Shown here: positions 30,113 through 36,024 of the stretch, in pieces
How positions within the stretch are numbered: position 1 is the first letter of the stretch
How the letters are laid out: the number at the start of each line of letters is the position of its first letter
Assembly (NCBI GenBank): GCA_021791455.1
Contig: JAJYWM010000286.1
Span: 1 to 36,024 of the forward strand
Direction: 5' to 3'
Length of the DNA stretch: 36,024 nt
DNA from: a bacterium
GTDB lineage: Bacteria; Chloroflexota; Dormibacteria; UBA8260; Bog-877
Notes under the pieces: model-generated
Databases searched by the model: none
Told to the model about the DNA's origin: nothing
What the model saw: only the letters and a program-made list of their open reading frames with translations
Program-made: the position numbers and the translations under genes

Positions 30113-31393
30113 TCAGCCAGCAACCGACTGAACCTGCTTCACCAAGATGGTGCCACCCACCGTAGCTGTCGCCCCGTCGGCCCAAGTGATCTGGGCGGAG
30201 TACGGGGTAAGCCCAGTGACGGGGAAGGAGTACCAAACGCTGCTCCCTTGGAACGGATAGTTGGCACTGCCAAACGTCCAGTCCACTGCGACAATGGAAC
30301 TGGTGTCCCCGGTGATCCAGAAGTGCTCAGCGAGGCCGGTGATCGCAACGGGAGCGCTTGGGTCCGGGGCGTACGGACCAACCGCCATGCAAACCGATTC
30401 GGGCGGAGCAGACGTGGTGACCGAGTGAGCCGGGTGCTGTGTGACCACCGTGTGTCCCGGCACCCATACGGAGGAAGTTGTGTACCCCGGGGGAACCCAG
30501 ACAGTCGAATACGTGTAGCCAGGGGGAACCCACACAGTGGAAGTCGTGTAGCCAGGGGGCACCCACACAGTGGAAGTCGTGTAGCCAGGGGGAACCCAGA
30601 CAGTCGAATACGTGTAGCCAGGGGGAACCCACACAGTGGAAGTCGTGTAGCCAGGGGGCACCCACACAGTGGAAGTCGTGTAGCCAGGGGGCACCCACAC
30701 AGTCGAATACGTGTAGCCAGGGGGAACCCACACAGTGGAAGTCGTGTAGCCAGGGGGCACCCACACAGTGGAAGTCGTGTAGCCAGGGGGAACCCAGACA
30801 GTGGAATAAGTGTAATGGCCCGGGTACCAGGTCGAGGTGTACCAGCTTGGGTGCCAGGCCCTCGCGAGACACCTCCACCAGTCCCCCGTGTACACGAACT
30901 GCCACTTTACGCACAAGTAGTACCCGCTGTGCCAGTGGCGGGGATAGCCCCAGTGCCCACTGACCCATGTCTTGACCGTCTTGTTGTAGCCGGCGTGGTA
31001 GGTCTTGACCGTCTTGTTGTAGCCGGCGTGGTAGGTCTTGACAATCTTGTTGTGCCCCGGGTGGTAGGTCTTGACCGTCTTGTTGTGCCCCGGGTGGTAG
31101 GTCTTGACCGTCTTGTTGTAGCCGGCGTGGTAGGTCTTGACCGTCTTGTTGTAGCCGGCGTGGTAGATTCTGGCAGTCGTATAGTAGCCGGCCTCGTACG
31201 TTGTGACGGTCTTGTAGTAGCCCGGATAGTACTTCGACGTGGTATACGCTGGGGAAGTTGTCGTCACGCTCCCGCCAGCTGATGTGGCGCACTTCGGGGT
31301 GCTGGCAGCTGCGGCGGAACTCAGGAACAGGATACCGAAGAGCGCGGCCAACGCAAGGACTAGGGTGCCAGCGCGGACCGTATGAGAACTCAT
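30113..31393 (-). CDS. Secreted fibre-like protein of 11-residue repeats
   Basis: This 426-residue protein has a signal peptide (about residues 8-30, ending SSAAAAS). Residues about 59-146 consist of eight 11-residue units of the type YNKTVKTYHAG. An aromatic spacer (147-193) contains two Cys. Residues 194-314 contain eleven units of the type YTTSTVWVPPG. The C-terminal domain (about 330-426) is beta-rich (VDWTFGSANYPFQG...AQITWADGATATV), like an Ig or PKD fold. Both repeat sets share the same period and a YxxxTVxxxxG frame, so they probably descend from one unit. A stacked beta fibre or wall-spanning stalk is inferred. ATG at 31393 overlaps the HNH-like gene stop by 4 bases. Confidence 0.88.
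   Translation of the reverse strand: MSSHTVRAGTLVLALAALFGILFLSSAAAASTPKCATSAGGSVTTTSPAYTTSKYYPGYYKTVTTYEAGYYTTARIYHAGYNKTVKTYHAGYNKTVKTYHPGHNKTVKTYHPGHNKIVKTYHAGYNKTVKTYHAGYNKTVKTWVSGHWGYPRHWHSGYYLCVKWQFVYTGDWWRCLARAWHPSWYTSTWYPGHYTYSTVWVPPGYTTSTVWVPPGYTTSTVWVPPGYTYSTVWVPPGYTTSTVWVPPGYTTSTVWVPPGYTYSTVWVPPGYTTSTVWVPPGYTTSTVWVPPGYTYSTVWVPPGYTTSSVWVPGHTVVTQHPAHSVTTSAPPESVCMAVGPYAPDPSAPVAITGLAEHFWITGDTSSIVAVDWTFGSANYPFQGSSVWYSFPVTGLTPYSAQITWADGATATVGGTILVKQVQSVAG
30452..30814 (-). repeat. 33-bp tandem repeats, VPPG set
   Basis: Eleven units of 33 bp encode YTxSTVWVPPG. Unit types alternate with period three (TYS, TTS, TTS), giving a 99-bp higher-order repeat with very little divergence, so the array expanded recently. 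Confidence 0.9.
30956..31219 (-). repeat. 33-bp tandem repeats, KTVKTY set
   Basis: About eight 33-bp units encode YNKTVKTYHAG and variants (HAG, HPG, EAG). The outer units are more divergent than the inner ones, typical of an ageing array with internal homogenisation. Confidence 0.88.
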
Positions 31394-32055
31394 GATGTCA
31401 CCCCCAGTAGGCGGCGCAGCAGGCCGTCGCTTGGTCCCCCCAGCTCCTTCGGCACTCGGATGCCGAACTCGCGGGCCAGCAGGGGAAGGTCGAGGCGCCA
31501 CTCGCGCTTGGAGCGCTCGGCGGTCGGCGCCAACTCCCGACGTGCGTACTCCGCGGCTTGTTGCACGGTCCAATGGTTCAGGTCGGCGAGATGTTGCAAC
31601 GCTTCCCTGGTCGCCTGATCGGAGCCCGAGACGGTGTGAGTGCGTCCAAGATGCGTCGCTGCATGGCACACGTCGCACAGGTTGGCGATGCGTGTGAGCA
31701 CCTGCCGGCCGCCCGACCAGGACCAATATTCGTGGGCCTGCCAGGGCCTTCCGGCGTTTCCACCTCCACATGCCTCGCACACGTGTGGCTTGTACACCTC
31801 GTGCCTGATCTCATCCCAGCGCTCCGGCATTGCGGAACGCACATTGACGTGCCACATTCCGTGCGGGATCAGCGTCAGCGGGAGGCAGGACACACTTGGA
31901 GGGACGCCGCCGGGGCCTGACTCGTAGGCCGCGAGCGCCTCGGTCCGGCCGCAGCGGCAGGCGCCCGCCGACGGGTCCGATGCCGGGCACCACGACGCAT
32001 GGCCCGCGGTGACCAGCGCGTGGTAAAGGTGGTAGGCCACCCCAGGCTCATCCAT
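31390..32055 (-). CDS. HNH-like zinc protein, copy 2
   Basis: The 221-residue protein has an extra N-terminal region with WCP...CRCG, then the same order as the protein at 23615-24136: LPLTLIPHGMWHVNVRSAMP, CEACGGGNAG, HEYWSW, CDVCHAATHLGRT and LDLPLLAREFGIRVP. The ATG at 32055 is chosen because it starts the Cys-containing extension. GTG 32070 or ATG 32097 are alternatives. It is coupled by a 4-base overlap to the fibre protein gene. Each paralogue precedes an envelope gene by a 4-base overlap, an odd repeated pairing. Confidence 0.76.
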   Translation of the reverse strand: MDEPGVAYHLYHALVTAGHASWCPASDPSAGACRCGRTEALAAYESGPGGVPPSVSCLPLTLIPHGMWHVNVRSAMPERWDEIRHEVYKPHVCEACGGGNAGRPWQAHEYWSWSGGRQVLTRIANLCDVCHAATHLGRTHTVSGSDQATREALQHLADLNHWTVQQAAEYARRELAPTAERSKREWRLDLPLLAREFGIRVPKELGGPSDGLLRRLLGVTS

Positions 32056-32106
32056 TGCCTCAATCGTCACTCGGAATCCACGACAAATCCGCGACATTTC
32101 GGGGGG

Positions 32107-33489
32107 CTACCGAGGTGCCCGCGCGGGCCGCGCGCCCGGGAAGGCCCTCTTGACGCTGGGCGGAACGTCATCCTCTCCGCGCCACCTGCCGGTCGGCAGG
32201 TCCACGTGAGCATTCAGGATTCCCTGTGGACCGCTGCGATTCTTCGCCACGACCACTTCGACGAACTCTGGGTCCTGCTCCTTGGTGTAAAGACCCGGCC
32301 GATGCACAAAAATGACAACGTCAGCGTCCTGCTCGATGCTGCCGGAGTCACGCAGATCGCTGAGCTGCGGGCGGCGCTCCGTGCGCCGCTCCGACTCCCT
32401 GTTGAGCTGCGACAGGGCGAGAACCGGGATGTTCATCTCGCGGGCCAGGCTCTTCAGCGCGCCTGAGATTTCCGTCACTTGCTCCGTCCGGGAGCGGCCC
32501 TTGGACTCGACGTTCACCAGCTGCAGGTAGTCCACGACCACCAGCCGAATGCTGTGGGCGGCCGCCATGCGACGTGCAGATGCACGAATCTGCATGATCG
32601 TCTGGCTAGGGGCGGCATCCACGATGAGTGGCATCGTGTCAAGGCTCTCGGCGCACTCTGCCAGGGCGCCGATGTCCCGTTCCGCCACAGCGCGGAGCTT
32701 CAGGTGTTGCGAGTTGACGCCGGTCATGGAGGACATGGACCGCTCCGTCCAGGAGGACCGGCCCATCTCCAGGGAGATCACCCCCACCGGGACCCCGAGC
32801 TGCACGCAGAGCAGCGCGGACCACCCCGCCAGGGAACTCTTCCCCATGCCGGGCCGGCCGGCGAGCACCGTGAGCTCACCAGGCGACATCCCCCCAGTCA
32901 GCTGATCCACTCCGGCGATACCCAGAGGCAGGCCGGCCAGCCGAGCCCCTCCACCAGAGGCCAGCGCCTCCCGCAGCTCGGCGACCAGGGTCAGGGCATC
33001 ACCACCGAGGGAACGGGGCCCGCCCCCCGCTGGCGACCCGTCGGCCACCTCGAACACGGCTCTCTGAGCTTGATCGACGGCGCTGCCGGCGTCAACCTCA
33101 GGATCCTGTCCCAGCTGGGCCAGCAGCCCCCCCGCATGGATCAGCCGCCGCTTCACGGCGGCGTCGCGGACGATCCGGGCGTAGTACTGGAGGTTCGCGG
33201 CGGTGGGGACCGCCGCCCCCAACGAGGTGAGGCCCTCCAGCCCCCCCACGCGCTCCAGAGTCCCAGCGCGCTCCAGCTCGTCGGCCAGGGTGAGTGTATC
33301 GAGCGGCGTCCCCCGGGAGAACAGGCTGAGCATCGCCCGAAAGATGTCGCCGTGGGCGTCCAGGTAGAAGTCGGCTGGGCCCACGAGCCCGACCACCTCC
33401 GCGACCAGGGCAGGCTCCAGGAGGAGCGAGCCCAACACTGCCCGCTCGGCGCCCTGGTTGTGCGGCGGGACCGGGGCCAGGGGGCTCAT
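32107..33489 (-). CDS. dnaB: Replicative DNA helicase, DnaB family
   Basis: The 460-residue protein is full length for DnaB. The N-terminal domain (NQGAERAVLGSLLLEP...DFYLDAHGDIFRAML) is followed by the linker and the RecA-like core: Walker A GRPGMGKSS (211-219), VISLEMGRS, Walker B LVVVDYLQLV, and the conserved LSQLNRESERR and LRDSGSIEQDADVVIF motifs. It unwinds DNA at the fork and would support autonomous replication of the excised element. The ATG at 33489 overlaps the initiator stop by 4 bases (ATGA), so helicase and initiator are made together. Confidence 0.95.
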   Translation of the reverse strand: MSPLAPVPPHNQGAERAVLGSLLLEPALVAEVVGLVGPADFYLDAHGDIFRAMLSLFSRGTPLDTLTLADELERAGTLERVGGLEGLTSLGAAVPTAANLQYYARIVRDAAVKRRLIHAGGLLAQLGQDPEVDAGSAVDQAQRAVFEVADGSPAGGGPRSLGGDALTLVAELREALASGGGARLAGLPLGIAGVDQLTGGMSPGELTVLAGRPGMGKSSLAGWSALLCVQLGVPVGVISLEMGRSSWTERSMSSMTGVNSQHLKLRAVAERDIGALAECAESLDTMPLIVDAAPSQTIMQIRASARRMAAAHSIRLVVVDYLQLVNVESKGRSRTEQVTEISGALKSLAREMNIPVLALSQLNRESERRTERRPQLSDLRDSGSIEQDADVVIFVHRPGLYTKEQDPEFVEVVVAKNRSGPQGILNAHVDLPTGRWRGEDDVPPSVKRAFPGARPARAPR

Positions 33490-34871
33490 GCATTGGCCTC
33501 CGGGACGCTTGAGGGAGCCTCGCCTGGCGAGTCTCCGACGGTAGGTACGACGGTACATACGACGGTAGAGGCCGATGTTGATCTTGGGCCAGTCCCGCAA
33601 AGTCCAGTCTTGGAGTCCCGCAAGGTCCAGTCTTCAGTCCCGCCAGGTCCAGTCCCGGAAACTGGACCTGGCGGGACTGGTGGCCCCCCCAGAGGCTCGC
33701 CCGTGGCCCACCGAGGCAAGGTCACCCCCAGCGCCGCCAGAGTGTCCACGTAGCTCTGTCCCTCCCCTGCTTCGACGCGTCGCGCTACCGCCACCTCATG
33801 CTTGGCTTGGCCGGCAGCCGCCAGCCGCTCGACGGACCGCGCGCGGTCCGCGGCCATAACCTCCGCCAGCGCGTCACCCTCGCCGCCGGCCAGGAGCATG
33901 GCCGCGATCTCCGCCGGCTCCCAGCGGGTCAAGAGCTCACCGACTACCTCTATCTGAGATGCCGACGGCCGGCGGCCCTCGTAGGCCCGCCGCCAAGCCC
34001 GCAGCACCGGGACCGGCAGGGGGCCGCCACCCTGCCGGGCGGCGCGGTCGCGGGCTGCCGTGAGGTGCCATTGGCCGGGGGCGAGCCCCTCGGTGAGGGT
34101 GAGCCGGTAGCGGCGGTCCGCGTCGCAGATGGCCTCCGCGGCCATCGCGATCCGGCGGGCGACGCGCCAGCGCCGTGCCCACCGGAGCCCCAGCATGTCG
34201 GCCAGTCCGCCCGCGCCGAACACCGGATACCGCCACGCCGCTGGGAGGGACTCCGCCTCTAGCCACACCCAGAGGCGGGCAGCGATCTCATCCCGTGCTC
34301 TGATGCCGTCCCAGGTTGGGGCGTGGAGGTAGGTGACCGCCCCGCCAGCAACCAAGTCGGCCATCACCTGTGAGATGGTGACGTGCCCGTCCTGGTGCCC
34401 CCGAAGCACGAAGCGGGCATCGTCGATCAGGCCCCATATCCAGATCGCCTCGGCGCCGCCGGCCTGACGCAAGACGGACTCATACGTGGCTCCGCGCAGC
34501 CGCACGAGCGAGGCTCGCGCTAGACGCCACTCCTTCCCGCCGGCCGCACCGCCAAGGGCGCGCGCCGCATCTCCCAGCGAGTAGAGCACGCGCCGGTCGG
34601 GCGGACACCCGGCCCGTACCCAGCGGGTCGCCACGTCCGCGAAGATCCGCTGGTCTCCCACCGTGAGGGCCGACCCGCTCAGCCGTCGCAGCGGCAGACC
34701 GTACAGCACCAGCTGCGGGACCGCCAGGTCGTCCGCCGACTGCGGGCGTGGATGCCAGATCGGCGCCCGGCACATATCACGCTCCACTGCCAGGGTGTCC
34801 CGCCCCTTGGGGCGGAGGGCCAGCGTCACTGGCGGAAGGCTGCCAGGCCCCAGCTCATCCGCCCCCATCAC
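33486..34871 (-). CDS. RepA-like plasmid replication initiator
   Basis: This 461-residue protein has the layout of winged-helix plasmid initiators. The segment VPQLVLYGLPLRRLSGSALT leads into RVLYSLGDAARALGG, then EWRLARASLVRLRGATYES, a typical first winged helix. A second helical domain lies around 190-300, and a Pro/Gly/Ser-rich tail (about 400-461) carries the iteron DNA. It lies upstream of and is coupled to dnaB. GTG start at 34871 overlaps the HTH gene stop by 4 bases. It would bind the iterons and load the helicase for the excised circle. Family assignment rests on pattern and context. Confidence 0.78.
   Translation of the reverse strand: MMGADELGPGSLPPVTLALRPKGRDTLAVERDMCRAPIWHPRPQSADDLAVPQLVLYGLPLRRLSGSALTVGDQRIFADVATRWVRAGCPPDRRVLYSLGDAARALGGAAGGKEWRLARASLVRLRGATYESVLRQAGGAEAIWIWGLIDDARFVLRGHQDGHVTISQVMADLVAGGAVTYLHAPTWDGIRARDEIAARLWVWLEAESLPAAWRYPVFGAGGLADMLGLRWARRWRVARRIAMAAEAICDADRRYRLTLTEGLAPGQWHLTAARDRAARQGGGPLPVPVLRAWRRAYEGRRPSASQIEVVGELLTRWEPAEIAAMLLAGGEGDALAEVMAADRARSVERLAAAGQAKHEVAVARRVEAGEGQSYVDTLAALGVTLPRWATGEPLGGPPVPPGPVSGTGPGGTEDWTLRDSKTGLCGTGPRSTSASTVVCTVVPTVGDSPGEAPSSVPEANA
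33536..33567. repeat. Three CGACGGTA repeats, 12-bp pitch
   Basis: CGACGGTA at 33536-33543, 33548-33555 and 33560-33567. They lie beside the iterons and just before the dnaB start. The pitch is a multiple of three and they encode TVV repeats, so a DNA role is less certain than for the iterons. Confidence 0.5.
33591..33679. repeat. Iteron cluster and 19-bp-stem hairpin: probable replication origin
   Basis: Direct copies of AGTCCCGCMARGTCCAGTC lie at 33591-33609, 33614-33632 and 33636-33654 (pitch 23 and 22 bp). An inverted copy at 33661-33679 pairs perfectly over 19 bp with 33635-33653 across a 7-base loop. The cluster lies in the 3' end of the initiator gene. Because the pitch is not a multiple of three, the repeats are read in different frames, so selection acts on DNA. 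Confidence 0.75.
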
Positions 34872-35194
34872 CGGCCCCTCCGGCCGCTGCCCAGCCGATG
34901 GGGCCGGGCACCGCTGCGGTCAGCTTCGGGGGTAGGCCGACTGGTCGGCTCAGTGTCGGCCGACGGTATGGCCTGCTCGCCGGCCATACCAGCGGGCCAT
35001 GCCGCCGGTCGCGGGCCCGCCAACCCCCGAATGTCCTCTACCCGGTAGCGGGCCACCCGCGAGAGCAGGGTGACCTTGGGCAGGTCGCCCCGAGCGACCA
35101 GCGCTCGAAATGTGCGGTCGGCCAGGCCCAACATCCGTGCCGCCTGGCGGGCATCGACCAGCAGTTGGTCGGATCGTAGTGCCGAGATCCTCAT
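34868..35194 (-). CDS. Excisionase-family HTH protein
   Basis: The 108-residue protein contains LLVDARQAARMLGLADRTF, then RALVARGDLPKVTLLSRVAR and YRVEDIRGL, the winged-helix pattern of the MerR-like excisionase family (HTH_17). The C-terminal half is Pro/Arg-rich and probably flexible. The ATG at 35194 has GGAG 6 bases upstream and is preferred over 35206. As first gene of the replication operon and near the right end it could be the excision directionality factor, a regulator of rep, or both. Its gene overlaps the initiator gene by 4 bases. Confidence 0.82.
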   Translation of the reverse strand: MRISALRSDQLLVDARQAARMLGLADRTFRALVARGDLPKVTLLSRVARYRVEDIRGLAGPRPAAWPAGMAGEQAIPSADTEPTSRPTPEADRSGARPHRLGSGRRGR

Positions 35195-35200
35195 GGCAAG

Positions 35201-35219
35201 CTCCATCCGCGTGATGGAG
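35201..35219. promoter_or_regulatory. Inverted repeat upstream of the HTH gene
   Basis: CTCCATC (35201-35207) and GATGGAG (35213-35219) form an inverted repeat over the ribosome binding site of the HTH gene. Could be an autoregulatory operator. The GATGGAG half resembles the GTGGAGCA arm motif. Confidence 0.4.
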
Positions 35220-35355
35220 CCTGTCCTGGTCCCTCGGCGCCCCGAGGGGGGACATGCGGCGACCTACTCCATCAGGGTAGCACGTCCTTCGGCCCCGTGC
35301 CTTCCCTGGCCTACCTCAGCCTTTTCTGGTCCCGTGGGCTTGCTGGTCGCTGCCG

Positions 35356-35381
35356 GTTTGTGGAGCAGTAGTGGAGCAACG
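35356..35381. repeat. Right copy of 26-bp arm repeat
   Basis: Identical to 227-252 and 88 bp from the right core repeat. In the excised circle the two copies would flank attP in direct orientation. Confidence 0.6.
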
Positions 35382-35469
35382 CGCTGCCGCTCCTTGCCGT
35401 TCCTTGCCGTCCTCAGCAGGCCCCAATGAGATCGCAAACCACTTCCACATACCGCCTAGACCGGGTACT

Positions 35470-35531
35470 CAGCGGTCTTAAAAACCGCAGCTCGCAAGAG
35501 CGTATGGGTTCGAATCCCATCCCCGGTACCC
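35470..35531. repeat. attR core: duplicated 3' part of tRNA-Leu
   Basis: A perfect 62-base copy of 110-171. The sequence to its left (ACCGGGTACT) does not restore a D-arm or acceptor 5' half, so this is a tRNA fragment, not a gene. It marks the right end of the element. Confidence 0.95.
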
Positions 35532-35822
35532 CCAGTTTGATCTCGATTAGAGCGCTGATGCCGAGCGGATTGGACGCCACCCAAATGCGCTTGACGGCAA
35601 CCGTGACGGCAACCCACCGCGCCATTCACCCTGGCCCCCACGCGCTCGCCTCCGATCTGGTCGAGCGGCCCGGGAGGGAGTGGCGCTTTCGGCAGGCCGG
35701 TGGTTGACAGCGCCGACAACACCCTGGACCTAGCTTCACTGACTGCCCGATCAGACTGGGCAATCCGTCGGGCTCAGTGATCGGAGTGGCCCGATAAGCT
35801 GGCGGAAGGCGAGCCGTCAAGA
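35532..35822. other. Chromosomal flank without recognisable gene
   Basis: This is the natural downstream flank of the tRNA-Leu gene before integration. Open frames here are either antisense translations of the tRNA or low-complexity. No terminator is evident. Confidence 0.5.
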
Positions 35823-36024
35823 CTAACTGTCCGGCTCGCTCCAAACAGTCCGCCACTCCCCAATCCAAAGTCGAAGAGCACCCAGGCCAGCTGCCACCCC
35901 GACCGGCCAGCCGACGACCCATCCCCACATCCAAAGCGAAGCGCCGAACGCAACTCGATCCAGCAAAATTGCTGTCCCACCCATCACTGAGGGCATGATC
36001 AGGCCCACGGAAACTAGGTGGGGT
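35823..36024 (-). CDS. Partial membrane protein at window edge
   Basis: The minus-strand frame stays open to the window edge and ends at 35823. It encodes hydrophobic segments (SVMGGTAILLDRVAFGASLW and WVVGWPVGVAAGLGALRLWI), like the last two helices of a small polytopic protein. A GTG at 36008 is an internal start option. Chromosomal, outside the element. Confidence 0.45.
   Translation of the reverse strand, partial: PHLVSVGLIMPSVMGGTAILLDRVAFGASLWMWGWVVGWPVGVAAGLGALRLWIGEWRTVWSEPDS

Noticed and set aside
30080..31282. 400-residue plus-strand frame with SRVARGNPHSG repeats
   Set aside because: It is the antisense of the tandem repeats of the fibre gene. It has no start signal, and only the minus frame has a signal peptide and a terminal domain.
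33635..33679. The 19-bp hairpin as a transcription terminator
   Set aside because: It lies inside the initiator gene before the coupled dnaB and lacks a T-run. The related direct repeats favour an origin function.
35413..35722. Two minus-strand frames with the same GIRTHTLLRAAVFKTA segment
   Set aside because: They translate the attR tRNA fragment and are not genes.

Overview
The window holds an almost complete integrated conjugative element or integrated plasmid, about 35.4 kb long, inserted into a tRNA-Leu(UAA) gene of a GC-rich bacterium. A 62-bp perfect direct repeat of the tRNA 3' end marks both junctions (110-171 and 35470-35531). The intact tRNA and the integrase lie at the left end, and the truncated tRNA copy lies at the right end. 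Host clues are the high GC, secreted and lipoprotein genes without outer-membrane components, actinobacterial-plasmid-like protein families (DUF4913-like, HNH-like), and apparently leaderless transcripts from TGnTAnnnT promoters. Together these suggest a monoderm-type lineage such as Actinomycetota or Chloroflexota/Dormibacterota. The host assignment is inference.

Layout. 86-1928: tRNA, attL, tyrosine integrase and a coupled unknown gene. 2118-7135: cargo with a DUF6650-like protein, unknown proteins, and a beta-class DNA methyltransferase fused to a PD-(D/E)XK-like domain that appears to start at an ATC codon. 7295-9113: a Lon-type AAA+ ATPase without protease domain and a small protein. 9082-10990: a partition locus (ParA, two ribbon-helix-helix-like proteins, and three 60-bp repeats with a palindrome). 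10994-15368: relaxosome accessory gene, probable oriT, MobF relaxase-helicase and a small membrane protein. 15433-18300: secreted-protein genes, partly enclosed by an 18-bp inverted repeat that also contains two dead transposase fragments. 18320-18690: a VbhA-like antitoxin without a visible Fic toxin, and a three-repeat CRISPR array without cas genes.

18789-28965 is a long minus-strand operon, mostly joined by 1-7-nt overlaps. It encodes lipoproteins, a PKD-like secreted protein, small proteins, a VirB6/TrbL-like membrane protein, an HNH-like protein, and a coupling protein whose membrane anchor and ATPase seem to be separate genes. The operon promoter overlaps the palindrome TATCGCGATA and faces a divergent ribbon-helix-helix gene. 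29314-32055 encodes small membrane proteins, a secreted protein built of 11-residue repeats, and a second HNH-like protein. 32107-35194 is a replication operon (excisionase-like HTH protein, RepA-like initiator, DnaB helicase) with iterons inside the initiator gene.

Taken together, the element could excise with Int and the HTH protein, replicate with Rep and DnaB, segregate with Par, and transfer using the relaxase, coupling protein and VirB6-like protein. No VirB4-type ATPase is visible, so the transfer machinery is either reduced, novel, or completed elsewhere.
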